Notes: a model not told the origin generated them from the letters alone. 12,223 bases of DNA from Acidimicrobiia bacterium (GCA_025456165.1 JALOLI010000009.1:1-12223); one strand, 5' to 3'. Shown: positions 1-7,437, numbered from the stretch's first letter. A program made the numbers and translations.

Positions 1-96
1 CGGGTCATCAACCTGGTCAACAACTTCTTCCACGACAAGCTGGTGGGCCTGCCGTCGATCGCCTCTTACCTGGAAGGGATGGGCGCCGAGGACTGA
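1..96 (+). CDS. C-terminal end of an unrecognised protein (partial)
   Basis: Reading frame 1 is open from the window edge for 31 codons and ends at a TGA at 94-96. The visible tail ends in SIASYLEGMGAED. Codons have G/C-rich third positions like the other genes here, which supports real coding, but nothing identifies the family. It is convergent with the sulfotransferase ending at 195. A pair of hairpin repeats lies between the two stops. Confidence 0.6.
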   Translation, partial: RVINLVNNFFHDKLVGLPSIASYLEGMGAED

Positions 97-104
97 GGGC
101 GGCT

Positions 105-176
105 CCCTCTCCCGCACCAGCGGGAGAGGGCGGGGGGAGAGGGCTTCCGCTCCCGCACCAGCGGGAGAGGGCGGGG
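105..176. repeat. Two-copy hairpin-forming direct repeat (REP-like), possible two-way terminator
   Basis: A 27-base unit, beginning CTCCCGCACCAGCGGGAG, occurs identically at 109-135 and 150-176, with a period of 41 bases. Each copy is a stem-loop. The first has a perfect 10-bp stem (105-114 with 121-130) and loop CACCAG. The second keeps a 6-bp core stem (150-155 with 162-167) and the same loop. The pair fills the gap between two convergent genes, where REP-type palindromes commonly sit. There is no T-tract, so a role as an intrinsic terminator or mRNA-end stabiliser is inference. Confidence 0.7.
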
Positions 177-194
177 CACCAGCCGCGGGGAGGC

Positions 195-1229
195 TCAGTC
201 CGGCTCGGCCCAGGAGGCGTCGGGCTCGTAGCCGAAGCGCTCCAGGGCCGGCTGGGCGGCTGCCGCGAACAGGGCGCGGTCGCGCGGGGTGAAGTAATTC
301 ACCCAGTCGCCGGCCTGGCCCTTGCGGCGGCCGGAGCCCACATCCTGCTCCCCGGCCTGGCGGCCTCCGGACATCTTCTTGAAAGAGGTGCGCTCGATGA
401 TCTCGTCGAGCAGTTGGGGGGAGTGGGCCACCCCGACGAAGTCGAAGGTCCGCTCGATGGACCCCCGGGTGTCGGCCAGCAGGTCCTCGTAGCGCAGCAT
501 CAGGTAGCGCTCGCCGAGGCGGGAGCGCAGCTGGTCGTCGATGGCCGTCGTCACCTCGCTCCAGGACCTGGCCCGGGTCTCGAGATGGGCGTCGGTGAAC
601 AGGCGGTCGGTCTTGCCCTCCAGCACCCCTTCCACCTTCGCCTTGATGATCCCCCCGGCCTCTCCACCCTTGACCACCCGGTTGCGGTAGACGTGGAACA
701 GCCCGGATACGGCCACGTCGCGCCCGTCGCGCACGATGTGAATGGCCCGGTAACCGGGATGGGCCCGCTCGAGATTGGGGAGGATGGCGGCGGCGTCCTC
801 CTGGTGCAGCAGGGCGAGTTTGTCCCCCAGGTGGGTCAGGTCGGCGACCTCGGTGTGGTTGGCGACCAGGGTGGCGGCGACCAGGTAGTCATCCACCAGC
901 CTCCACAGTTCGGGACCCATGCGCCGGGGCTCCAGGCCCAGGCGGAAGGAGGAGTGCTCGCCCCAGGCCGCCATCGTCGGCTCGTCCAGGAGGTGGCGCA
1001 GGATGGGGGTGTAGCCGCCGGTCTGCTCGACCAATTTGCGCTCGCCGCGGAGGAAGACCTGGGGATGGGAGCGGAAGATGCGGGCGAGCCAGGTGGTTCC
1101 CGACTTGCCCCGTCCGATGACGAGAAAGCGTTGCAGCCGGGCCATTTCCGCCATCGCCGCCAGGCGCTGCCGCAGCAGCGCCGGATCTACTGGGAGAGGC
1201 TCCTGTGCCGAGGGGCCGGACGAGACCAC
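195..1229 (-). CDS. Sulfotransferase family protein (344 aa), last gene of the operon
   Basis: This is a PAPS-dependent sulfotransferase. The 5'-phosphosulfate loop is at residues 36-48 (LVIGRGKSGTTWL). The 3'-phosphate-binding segment is at 163-175 (IHIVRDGRDVAVS). LRYEDLLAD follows at 245-253, and the C-terminal RKGxxGDW signature at 302-309. In that last motif the Lys usual after the Trp is Val. The length is normal for the family, and no signal peptide or membrane segment is visible, so it should act in the cytoplasm. The GTG start at 1229 has no clear Shine-Dalgarno sequence; ATG codons at 1154 and 1145 are alternatives that still retain the P-loop. It lies 52 bases downstream of the glycosyltransferase gene, and a small hairpin (1242-1255) sits in that gap. 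The acceptor is unknown; a glycan is inferred from the neighbours. Confidence 0.88.
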   Translation of the reverse strand: MVSSGPSAQEPLPVDPALLRQRLAAMAEMARLQRFLVIGRGKSGTTWLARIFRSHPQVFLRGERKLVEQTGGYTPILRHLLDEPTMAAWGEHSSFRLGLEPRRMGPELWRLVDDYLVAATLVANHTEVADLTHLGDKLALLHQEDAAAILPNLERAHPGYRAIHIVRDGRDVAVSGLFHVYRNRVVKGGEAGGIIKAKVEGVLEGKTDRLFTDAHLETRARSWSEVTTAIDDQLRSRLGERYLMLRYEDLLADTRGSIERTFDFVGVAHSPQLLDEIIERTSFKKMSGGRQAGEQDVGSGRRKGQAGDWVNYFTPRDRALFAAAAQPALERFGYEPDASWAEPD

Positions 1230-1281
1230 GGGCGGGAGGGTAGCGGAAGGCCGCTCCCGGCCCGACGGCGCCGCCGACCGC

Positions 1282-3405
1282 CTAGAAGCGGAGCGGCGAG
1301 CGGAACGATCCCATCCAGCCCGACATCTCGCCGGGGTCGGGAGCCACCGACGAAGGCTCGACGTCGGCGGTGTTGACCCCGGGAGCGAGAGCCGAGTACG
1401 CCTCCCGGTAGGAGCCGGCCATCTCCTCGACGGTGGGCAGGGTCGGGCCTATGGCCGCCGCCTGGCGGCGCAGGGCGGCCAGGGCAGCGGGGTCGTCGAG
1501 GAGGCGGCGCAGGGTGGACGCGACCGCCGCCGGGTCCCAGGGGTCCACCGTCACGCCCCCGCCGAGGCAGGAGATGCGCTCTCCGATGGCTCCCAACGAG
1601 GAGCCGACCACGGGCAGGCCCAGGCGCCAGGCCTCCGACAGGGTGTAGGAATACGTCTCGGCCCAGGGCGAGAGGAGCAGCACCAGGTCAACTGCGGCCT
1701 CGGCCAGCAGGCCGGGCAGGTCCTCGCGCCGGTAAGTCCCGTGCAGGATCACGCCGGGGCGGGGGTGTTGCCCGAAGCGCTCCCGGCCGAAGAGGTGCCA
1801 GGTGGCCTCCAGGTCGGCGAGGGCGTCGATCACCTCCTCGAGCAGGCGGTCGCCCTTGTGCCTGCCGCCGTAGCCGAGCACCGCGATCTTCCCCCGGGAT
1901 GGCTCGGAGGGGGGAGGCAGCAGGCCGGGATCGGCCACGCCGTGGGGGCGGACCACGAGGCGGGGGCGCAGCTCGGGGAAGGAGGCCAGGAGCACCTCGC
2001 GAGCCGCCGCCGATGGGGAGATGAGGAGGTCGGCGCGGCTCAGCAGGCTGCGGTGGGTATCGCGCCACTCGGCCACCAGGCAGCCGGCCAGGCGCCGGGC
2101 CTGGTCCTCGCAGCCCGGGCAGGCCGGCCCATCGCCCAGGCTGGTGCACGGGGCGCCGGAGGCGGCGTCGAGCAACTGGGCCCCGGGGCAGAGGGTGAAG
2201 TAGTCGTGGAGGGTCCAGGCGATCGGGAGGCGGCGCCGGGAGGCTGCTTCGAGCAATGCCCCCACCACGGGCAGGGGAGCCCGCATCGTGTGCTGCAGGT
2301 GGACCAGGTCCACCCCGGTGCCGAGCAGGCGATCCACCCAGGCTCCGGGATCGGGGGAGGACCCGGTGTCCAGGGGGAAGGCGAGCAGGGTCTCGCCGTC
2401 CGGCCGCCACTGAACGGTTCCTCGGCCGGAGTCATCGAAGCTGAGCACCAGAGGGTCGACATCGTCTCCCAGGGCGGCGATGAGGTCGCTGAGGTGCAGT
2501 TCGGTGCCGCCGATGACCCCCGCCCACAGCCGGTGATGCACCAGGTACAGCACCCGGCGGCGCGCCGGCGACTTAGTGCGGCGGAGCAGTTCGAGGCCGA
2601 AGCGGGCCTGCACTCCCCACAGCGGGTTCCTCTGGATGAAGGAGCGGATCACCTCGTGGTAGCGGGGCCAGCGCTGGGTGATGCGGTCCAGGTTCCCTGC
2701 CAGGTCGCCGGTGCCGGACTCGGCGAAGGAGACCCCGCCCTCGTGCCACACGAACAGCGTGTCGCAGAGCAGGTTCAGGTAGCCGGCCTCGCGCATGCGG
2801 CAGGCCAGGTCGTTCTCCTCGCCGTAGCCCGTGCCGAACAGGTCCTCGTCGAAGGGGCCGACGGCGTCGAGGGCCTCCCGCCGGTAGTAGACGCAGAAGC
2901 CCACCGAGGTGGGGATCTCCAGCCACTCACCGGTCCCGGAGGCCTGGGCCGTGGCGTCGAGGTGGGAGAGGGCGACTCCGGGGGGATAGCGGTTGGGGAC
3001 CAGCCACTCGGGGACGGAGCAGATGGTGGCGTTGTTCGAGAGAGGCGTCACCGAGCCCACCCGGTCCGAGGAGTGGGCCAGGGCGCGCAACCGCTGCAGC
3101 CAGCCGGCGGGGACTTCGGTGTCGCTGTTCAGCAGGACGACGTCACCCTGCGCCTCGGCCAGAGCCCGGTTGCAGTTGCGGACGAAGCCGAGGTTGGCCT
3201 CCCGCCGCACGACGGCCACTCGGGAGTCGCGCGCCGCGAACGAGGCGAGCAGGCCGGGGATGCGGGGATCGGGGCTGGCGTCGTCGGCCACGACGAGGCG
3301 CACCCGGTCTCCGGCGGTGTGGGCCAGTACCGATTCCAGGCAGCGGGCGACGGCGTCGTGGCCGTTGTAGACGGGTATGACGACGTCGACGGGGGGCAGG
3401 GCCAC
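1282..3405 (-). CDS. Two-domain glycosyltransferase, GT2 (GT-A) plus GT4 (GT-B), 707 aa
   Basis: Two glycosyltransferase modules lie in one chain. The N-terminal GT2 module (about residues 5-260) has DVVIPVYNG at 7-15, the metal-binding NSDTE at 93-97, [12 protein letters not shown] at 193-204 around the catalytic acid, and HEGG at 221-224. The second module (about 284-650) is GT4-like. It has an N-terminal GGTELHL at 299-305, [11 protein letters not shown] at 510-520, and an EX7E donor-site motif with Glu583 and Glu591. A cysteine group (406, 420, 429, 432, 441) sits in the acceptor half; such clusters occur in other GT4 enzymes and could bind a metal. The protein probably adds two successive sugars to a surface polysaccharide or glycolipid; the sugars cannot be read from sequence. 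GTG start at 3405 lies 4 bases after the upstream stop, indicating translational coupling. Stop is TAG. Confidence 0.9.
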   Translation of the reverse strand: MALPPVDVVIPVYNGHDAVARCLESVLAHTAGDRVRLVVADDASPDPRIPGLLASFAARDSRVAVVRREANLGFVRNCNRALAEAQGDVVLLNSDTEVPAGWLQRLRALAHSSDRVGSVTPLSNNATICSVPEWLVPNRYPPGVALSHLDATAQASGTGEWLEIPTSVGFCVYYRREALDAVGPFDEDLFGTGYGEENDLACRMREAGYLNLLCDTLFVWHEGGVSFAESGTGDLAGNLDRITQRWPRYHEVIRSFIQRNPLWGVQARFGLELLRRTKSPARRRVLYLVHHRLWAGVIGGTELHLSDLIAALGDDVDPLVLSFDDSGRGTVQWRPDGETLLAFPLDTGSSPDPGAWVDRLLGTGVDLVHLQHTMRAPLPVVGALLEAASRRRLPIAWTLHDYFTLCPGAQLLDAASGAPCTSLGDGPACPGCEDQARRLAGCLVAEWRDTHRSLLSRADLLISPSAAAREVLLASFPELRPRLVVRPHGVADPGLLPPPSEPSRGKIAVLGYGGRHKGDRLLEEVIDALADLEATWHLFGRERFGQHPRPGVILHGTYRREDLPGLLAEAAVDLVLLLSPWAETYSYTLSEAWRLGLPVVGSSLGAIGERISCLGGGVTVDPWDPAAVASTLRRLLDDPAALAALRRQAAAIGPTLPTVEEMAGSYREAYSALAPGVNTADVEPSSVAPDPGEMSGWMGSFRSPLRF

Positions 3406-3409
3406 GGCG

Positions 3410-5122
3410 TCAGCCCGCCCGGGATCCCCGGCGCCGGCGCAGGGCCGCCGCCACCCGGGACGGGGACAGGCGCCGGGCCTGGAAGCCGAGCCAACCGCCC
3501 ACGCTGCGCAGCCGGCGGAGGCGTCGCACCTCCTCCTTCAGCGCCCCGAGGCGCTCGTGGTACATGTGGCGGATGTCGGCGTTCTCCTTGAGCAGGGCGT
3601 CGTACGCCAGGCGGTTGCGCTGCCGCTCCCGATCGAGGCGAGCGCGGCCCTCTTCGCGAGCCGAGGCCAGCGCCTCATCGGCCACCCGCGCCGCCGCCGC
3701 GGCCGCCGCCTCGGAATCCGCCACCCGGGTGTGCAGGGCGGCGATCTCCGCCTCCTGGGTGCGGAGCGCCTCCCGTTGCTCGCTTCCGGTGAGAGCGCCG
3801 GGAGAGCGGCGGGCGGCCGCCTTCACCAGGCGCACCCGGCTGCGGCCGTCGGGGTTGAGTTCGACCTCACCCACCAGCCAACCCGACTCCAGCGCGGCCA
3901 GTTGGACCTCGTCGAGGTGGTGGTGGCGCAGGGAACCTTGCCGTGTCGTGGTGGCGCTGGCCCGGGCCCAGCGCTTCACCGGCGGCAGTGCCGTCCCCTC
4001 GATCAGGAACCCATCGAGAACGGCCACGGCGTCGGGGGTGGTGGCTGCGCCGATCCGGCCGAGCAGAGCGGCCAGTCCCTCGCGATCCGCGGTCTCGGCC
4101 ACCCCGGTCAGCAAGATATGGGAGTAGGCGCCTGCAGGGTCGGCGTCACGCAGGGTGTCCGGCGGGGCCCACACGGCGAAGTCGGCCTCGACTCGATCCA
4201 CTCCCCGAAGCAGGGGATCGCGCCCGCCTCCTTCGGGCACCACGTCGAGCACCCGGCTGAGCTCGGGTCCCAGTGGAGTCCCGAAGTCCCAGAGGGTGTG
4301 GCGGCGCCGGAGGAAGGTGGGGCCCAGGACGAGGGGCGCCGCCTCCGTTTCCCGATCGGGCAGGTCGGCGAGCACGGTGGCTACCTCCCACGCCTGGTGG
4401 ACGCGCCCGGGGCCTGGCGACTGAGCCGCCGCCGCGAGGGCCTCGTGGTCCGGGCCGCCGGGGCCCCGCGCCTTCTGGTGGCGCAGGCTGGGGTCGAAGA
4501 GGGCCTCGGCGGCAGCCTCGTCCCAGGCGAGGCCCATGGCTTCGGCTACCGCCCGGGTCCCGGCAAGGAGGGCGGGGCGCGGGCCGTCGTAGTCGAGGAT
4601 GGGGAAGCCCAGGGCGCCCTGCAGAGCGGCGAGGCGCTCGAGGTGGGCGTCGGCAATGGCCCGGGCCGCCTCGGGGGCGAAGCCGTTGCGGGCGGTCAGG
4701 GAGGCGGCGACGGCCGCGGGGTGGCGCAGCACACCGATGAGCCGGACGGCCGGCACGATCTCCAGCCAGGCGGGGAGTAGGAACAGGAGTCGGGGGTCCT
4801 TCACCCCCCACGGCCGGTCGGCGGCAGATAGCTGCTGCACCACGGCGGCCAGAGGGACCAGGTCGCAGGCGAGGGCGTCGAGACGGTGCGGCGGGCAGGT
4901 CCAGTCGCGCTCCTGGGCCGCCAGCAGGGCTTGGTGGGCCGCCAGCACATCAACGGACTCATAGAACCCCCGGGGGTTGTCCGGCCCGGCGGGCAGCAGG
5001 TCGCCCAGGTGCAGCCCGGCGTGCCAGAGCAGCCCGGAGACCAGGCTGGTGCCGGAGCGGTGCCCGCCGAGGATGAGGAGGGGGGCCTCGGCGTCCGCCC
5101 CGGAGGGTGCAGGCTCGGGCAT
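3410..5122 (-). CDS. Sulfotransferase-fold protein with C-terminal coiled coil (570 aa)
   Basis: The N-terminal domain (about 14-215) is a sulfotransferase. It has the P-loop LLILGGHRSGTS at 15-26, NPRGFYES at 49-56, the core WGVKDPRLLFLLP at 105-117, and the 3'-phosphate-binding-like IGVLRHPAAVAASL at 129-142. Residues about 240-440 form an unassigned domain with strand-like segments such as SHILLTGVAE (334-343) and AVAVLDGFLI (365-374). This vaguely recalls the C-terminal half of a Rossmann-fold methyltransferase, but no SAM-binding motif is visible. Residues about 447-538 are rich in Ala, Glu and Arg with heptad character and are probably a coiled coil. The tail is very basic. The frame is open for 193 codons upstream of the chosen ATG, but that stretch overlaps the preceding gene. 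The ATG at 5122 has an ideal ribosome binding site and sits just before the P-loop. The coiled coil may drive assembly or tethering at the membrane (inference). Confidence 0.85.
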   Translation of the reverse strand: MPEPAPSGADAEAPLLILGGHRSGTSLVSGLLWHAGLHLGDLLPAGPDNPRGFYESVDVLAAHQALLAAQERDWTCPPHRLDALACDLVPLAAVVQQLSAADRPWGVKDPRLLFLLPAWLEIVPAVRLIGVLRHPAAVAASLTARNGFAPEAARAIADAHLERLAALQGALGFPILDYDGPRPALLAGTRAVAEAMGLAWDEAAAEALFDPSLRHQKARGPGGPDHEALAAAAQSPGPGRVHQAWEVATVLADLPDRETEAAPLVLGPTFLRRRHTLWDFGTPLGPELSRVLDVVPEGGGRDPLLRGVDRVEADFAVWAPPDTLRDADPAGAYSHILLTGVAETADREGLAALLGRIGAATTPDAVAVLDGFLIEGTALPPVKRWARASATTTRQGSLRHHHLDEVQLAALESGWLVGEVELNPDGRSRVRLVKAAARRSPGALTGSEQREALRTQEAEIAALHTRVADSEAAAAAAARVADEALASAREEGRARLDRERQRNRLAYDALLKENADIRHMYHERLGALKEEVRRLRRLRSVGGWLGFQARRLSPSRVAAALRRRRGSRAG

Positions 5123-5126
5123 CGGT

Positions 5127-5131
5127 CCTCC
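5127..5131 (-). promoter_or_regulatory. Shine-Dalgarno GGAGG that fixes the start at 5122
   Basis: Reading the minus strand, GGAGG is followed by four bases (ACCG) and then ATG. It lies in the 26-base gap after the stop of the preceding sulfotransferase and decides between this start and the much longer open frame reaching back to 5701. Confidence 0.75.
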
Positions 5132-5148
5132 GGTCGGCAGGCTGGCGA

Positions 5149-5907
5149 TCAGGATAGACGGGGCCCGCCCCCGGCCCCGGCGCCGCCGGCCGGGTCGGCG
5201 CGGTGTTCTTCGTCCCCGGGGTCGGCGAAGGCGTACCCGTAGCGGGCGATCGTCCCGGCGGCGAGGCGGCCGATCAGGTCGCGCAGGCCGGGGTCGTAGT
5301 AGTCCTGGAAGCGGGAGCGGCTGCTCCGATTGACCGGGGGCTGCTCGAACAGGTCCTGCCGGAAGGCCTCCGAGAGGGGCACGCCGTGGTGGGTGAGGAA
5401 GGTGTGGAAATCGGCGCGCAGGCTCTCGAAGCGCCCCATGGTCAGTCTGCCGGCGGCCTCGCTGGCCGCGGTCTGGCGGCGGAGGTGGAGGGTGAGCAGA
5501 TCGACCTGCTGCTCGGCGGCGGCGCGTACCATCGACCCGGGAGGAAGGGAGGCGGCTGCCGTCGGGTCGTAGAGCCGTCGCATCGTGGCGGCGAAGTCGG
5601 CGGTGAACCCGTCGGTGAGCTGCACGAACCAGGGGTTCTGGATCCGCACCCGGTCGCGGTGCTCTTCGGGCCGGCCCGAGCCGGCGAGGTAGTGGTACCA
5701 CGAGACGTGCCAGTCCCAGGGGTTGCGCACCAGGGCGAAGCGGGGGAGGGTGGCCGCGGTGGCCGGGATCTCGACGTCGGGCCCGTGCTTGGCGATCTCG
5801 TGGGTGACGACCTCATCGGCGGGGAGGTGCTTCAGGCAGAGGCGCCGCAGGAAGTCCCCGCCCGTCTTGGGGATGTGGATGAAGACGAAGCGGCTGGTTA
5901 TCAGCAC
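5149..5907 (-). CDS. Sulfotransferase, Sulfotransfer_2-like (252 aa)
   Basis: FVFIHIPKTGGDFL at residues 7-20 is the PAPS-binding P-loop in the IPKTGG form. This form is typical of the carbohydrate 2-O-sulfotransferase branch and differs from the other three enzymes in the operon. LVRNPWDWHVSWYHY at 59-73 is the 3'-phosphate-binding segment. RFESLRADFHTFL at 159-171 and SRFQDYYDPGLRDLIGRL at 198-215 match conserved C-terminal positions of this branch. The length is usual and no signal peptide is visible. The GTG start at 5907 is preceded on the minus strand by GGGGAGGG (5912-5919) with a four-base spacer. It lies 46 bases after the first operon gene and 26 bases before the next. A sugar hydroxyl in a glycan is the likely acceptor, by analogy with the family. 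Confidence 0.88.
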   Translation of the reverse strand: MLITSRFVFIHIPKTGGDFLRRLCLKHLPADEVVTHEIAKHGPDVEIPATAATLPRFALVRNPWDWHVSWYHYLAGSGRPEEHRDRVRIQNPWFVQLTDGFTADFAATMRRLYDPTAAASLPPGSMVRAAAEQQVDLLTLHLRRQTAASEAAGRLTMGRFESLRADFHTFLTHHGVPLSEAFRQDLFEQPPVNRSSRSRFQDYYDPGLRDLIGRLAAGTIARYGYAFADPGDEEHRADPAGGAGAGGGPRLS

Positions 5908-5953
5908 GGCGCCCTCCCCGGGAGGAGCGGAACCGCGACGGAGCGGGCCGCCG

Positions 5954-6826
5954 TCACGGCCGGCCCCCCGCCTCGCCGGGGATCTCGTAGCCCCGGGATC
6001 TCAGGAAGTCGCCGAGCTGGCGGTGGATGGCGGTGATCTCTCCCGGCTCCAGCTCCTCCTGCCAGCCGCCCACCCGGGCGGTCCGCACGAACTTCCCCGG
6101 GCCCTTGCGCTCGGCCGGGATGCGCTCGTAGGCGTTCTTGTCCACCGCCGCCCGGAGCACCGCCTCGTCGCAGGGGATGCCGAGGACGTGGGCCAGGTGG
6201 CGCATCTCGCCGAAGGTGTCGGTGCGCAGCCGCTCGTAGACCATCTCGTAGAGGCGGCCGGCGGCGGTCTGCTCGAGCTCCTGCAAGCCGGCGGCGATGC
6301 GCTGGAAGCGCTTGATCGACTGGTTGACCACCCGGGTGCGGTTGAACTCCTCGGTCACCCGCTCGCCCATCCACGAGCCCGGCTTGCGGGCGTCGATCAG
6401 CGAGGCGATCACGTCGCGCGGATCCCGCAGCACGAAGATGGCCTTGGCCTGCGGCATGGCCTTCAGCAGGAGCGGGGCCACCACCGTCCCATTGGGCTCC
6501 TTGATGGCCAGGCCGGCGTGACCCTCCGCCGGACCGCCCTGGCGGCTGATCACATCCATGAAGAAGGCGTTGAGCGAGGCCGGCCAGTGGGCCTCCTGCT
6601 GTTCGGACATCCAGAAGGTGGGGTCCTGGAACCGCCCCGGCTCGTTGTCGCGCAGCAGGTTGGCAAAGCCGAGGACCTGCCCCAGGTAAGGCTCGTTCCA
6701 CATCTTGAGGTTGAGGCCATCGGCGAGCAGATGGCCCAGCCACGTGGTGCCGGAACGGGGATGGCCGAAGACCCAGACGACGCGGTCCTCGGGGAAGCCC
6801 CCCTGGGGGGCGGGCGGGAAGGGCAC
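5954..6826 (-). CDS. Sulfotransferase family protein (290 aa), first gene of the operon
   Basis: The PAPS-binding P-loop is WVFGHPRSGTTWLGHLL at residues 18-34. IFVLRDPRDVIASLIDARKP at 130-149 is the 3'-phosphate-binding segment, and YEMVYERLRTD at 193-203 matches the YExL region. RVGGWQEEL at 251-259 stands where the GxxGxW motif is usually found. All main family elements are present at normal spacing, so the enzyme is probably active. The start is GTG at 6826, with AAAGG eight bases upstream. A candidate -10 box (TAATCT, 6885-6880) and a perfect hairpin lie in the leader, consistent with this being promoter-proximal. The acceptor is not predictable from sequence. Confidence 0.9.
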   Translation of the reverse strand: MPFPPAPQGGFPEDRVVWVFGHPRSGTTWLGHLLADGLNLKMWNEPYLGQVLGFANLLRDNEPGRFQDPTFWMSEQQEAHWPASLNAFFMDVISRQGGPAEGHAGLAIKEPNGTVVAPLLLKAMPQAKAIFVLRDPRDVIASLIDARKPGSWMGERVTEEFNRTRVVNQSIKRFQRIAAGLQELEQTAAGRLYEMVYERLRTDTFGEMRHLAHVLGIPCDEAVLRAAVDKNAYERIPAERKGPGKFVRTARVGGWQEELEPGEITAIHRQLGDFLRSRGYEIPGEAGGRP

Positions 6827-6856
6827 GGGCGAGCCTTTCGACGCGAGATGAGGGTC

Positions 6857-6873
6857 GCCGGGCGCAGCCCGGC
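6857..6873. promoter_or_regulatory. Perfect GC hairpin in the leader of the sulfotransferase operon
   Basis: GCCGGGC (6857-6863), loop GCA, GCCCGGC (6867-6873): a 7-bp perfect stem. It lies between the candidate -10 box (6880-6885) and the GTG at 6826. If that promoter is used, the hairpin is at the very 5' end of the mRNA and could protect it from decay. There is no T-tract, so a terminator is less likely. The structure is seen in the sequence; the role is inferred. Confidence 0.45.
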
Positions 6874-6879
6874 AAGCCG

Positions 6880-6885
6880 AGATTA
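6880..6885 (-). promoter_or_regulatory. Candidate -10 box of the sulfotransferase operon
   Basis: On the minus strand TAATCT fits the TANNNT pattern of actinobacterial housekeeping promoters. It is 54 bases upstream of the start codon in the only gap in front of the operon. No convincing -35 element is found at 16-18 bases, so support is modest. Confidence 0.33.
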
Positions 6886-6949
6886 GCCGCCGGCAGAGCC
6901 CAGCCCGGCGCTCCGTTGGAGGAATCCGGCAGCCGGGCGCCGCGATCCC

Positions 6950-6955
6950 TATCTT
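6950..6955 (+). promoter_or_regulatory. Candidate -10 box giving a leaderless mRNA
   Basis: TATCTT ends six bases before the ATG at 6962. A transcript starting about seven bases downstream of the box would begin at the A of the start codon. No Shine-Dalgarno sequence lies just before this ATG, which fits leaderless translation, common in actinobacteria. No -35 element is evident. Confidence 0.42.
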
Positions 6956-6961
6956 GCGGCC

Positions 6962-7408
6962 ATGCGCTTCTTCTCGGTAGGCGTGGAACCCGTCGGGTTC
7001 ATCGCTATCGGCGCCCTTCCCACGGGGGTGATCGCCATCGGGCAGGGGGCCACCGGAGTGATCGCCGTGGGGCAGCTAGCCCGCGGGGTGGTGGCCATCG
7101 GGCAGCTGAGCCTCGGAGTCTTCGCTCTAGGTCAGCTGGCCGCGGGGGCGGCGTGGGCCGGGGGACAGCTGGCGATCGGGGGCACGTCGGGCTTCGCCAT
7201 GCTGGGCTGGGGGCTGCTGGGGGAATGGCTGCCTTGGCGCCGGGAGCCGCCTCGACTGCGGCCGGCGAAGCGGTTGTGGGCGGTGGCCCTGCGGGCGGCG
7301 GTCCTGGCCGGCCTGGTGGCGCTGGTGGCCTGGCTGGCCGTCGTTCCTGTGGTCGACGCCCTGGTGCGGCCCGGCGGGGTGTTCGTACCCCTTCCGGGGA
7401 TGCAGTGA
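6962..7408 (+). CDS. Small membrane protein with tandem decapeptide repeats (148 aa)
   Basis: I do not recognise a named family. Residues 11-60 are five consecutive ten-residue units of the form x-G-[VF]-[IVF]-A-[ILV]-G-Q-L-x; a looser sixth unit covers 61-70. Examples are TGVIAVGQLA (31-40) and RGVVAIGQLS (41-50). After a Gly/Trp-rich stretch (about 73-92) and a basic segment (93-104) comes a hydrophobic helix at about 105-134, long enough to cross the membrane. The repeat region is hydrophobic and Gly-rich; it could be a regular beta coil or a membrane-embedded array. There is no cleavable signal. The gene is divergent from the sulfotransferase operon and lies 84 bases upstream of the FTR1 permease on the same strand, but the permease seems to have its own promoter. 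Codon use resembles that of its neighbours. Confidence 0.72.
   Translation: MRFFSVGVEPVGFIAIGALPTGVIAIGQGATGVIAVGQLARGVVAIGQLSLGVFALGQLAAGAAWAGGQLAIGGTSGFAMLGWGLLGEWLPWRREPPRLRPAKRLWAVALRAAVLAGLVALVAWLAVVPVVDALVRPGGVFVPLPGMQ
6992..7141 (+). repeat. Five in-frame 30-base units encoding the decapeptide repeat
   Basis: The DNA has period 30, each unit carrying a variant of GTGATCGCCATCGGGCAG. Units differ mainly at codon third positions and at the two variable residues. This points to old internal duplication kept by selection on the protein, with no sign of a recent slippage event. Confidence 0.7.
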
Positions 7409-7423
7409 GGTGCCCTAGAGCCC

Positions 7424-7437
7424 AGTGAGATTTCACT
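7424..7437. promoter_or_regulatory. Small inverted repeat, possible operator for the iron permease
   Basis: AGTGA-GATT-TCACT touches the first base of the candidate -35 element of the FTR1 gene. A second, perfect 8-bp palindrome, GGATATCC, is at 7450-7457 within the -35/-10 spacer. Either could bind a regulator. Neither is a good match to the DtxR/IdeR iron box. Confidence 0.35.

Noticed and set aside
105..176. CRISPR array
   Set aside because: Only two repeat units, a 14-base spacer, and no cas genes.
1242..1255. Hairpin AGCGG-AAGG-CCGCT in front of the last sulfotransferase gene
   Set aside because: A 5-bp stem is easily found by chance at this GC content, and there is no other sign of attenuation or processing.
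1036..3591. Plus-strand open frame of 851 codons opposite the glycosyltransferase and part of its neighbours
   Set aside because: The opposite strand encodes a clear GT2-GT4 enzyme and a sulfotransferase with all motifs. This frame gives a low-complexity Gly/Ala/Gln/Val-rich product with no motif, a known effect of G/C third-position bias.
3377..4780. Plus-strand open frame of 467 codons
   Set aside because: Antisense to the coiled-coil sulfotransferase gene; composition is biased and no domain is seen.
5123..5701. N-terminal extension of the 570-aa sulfotransferase by 193 codons
   Set aside because: The stretch is Arg/Pro-rich shadow sequence over the preceding sulfotransferase gene, and a strong GGAGG precedes the ATG at 5122.
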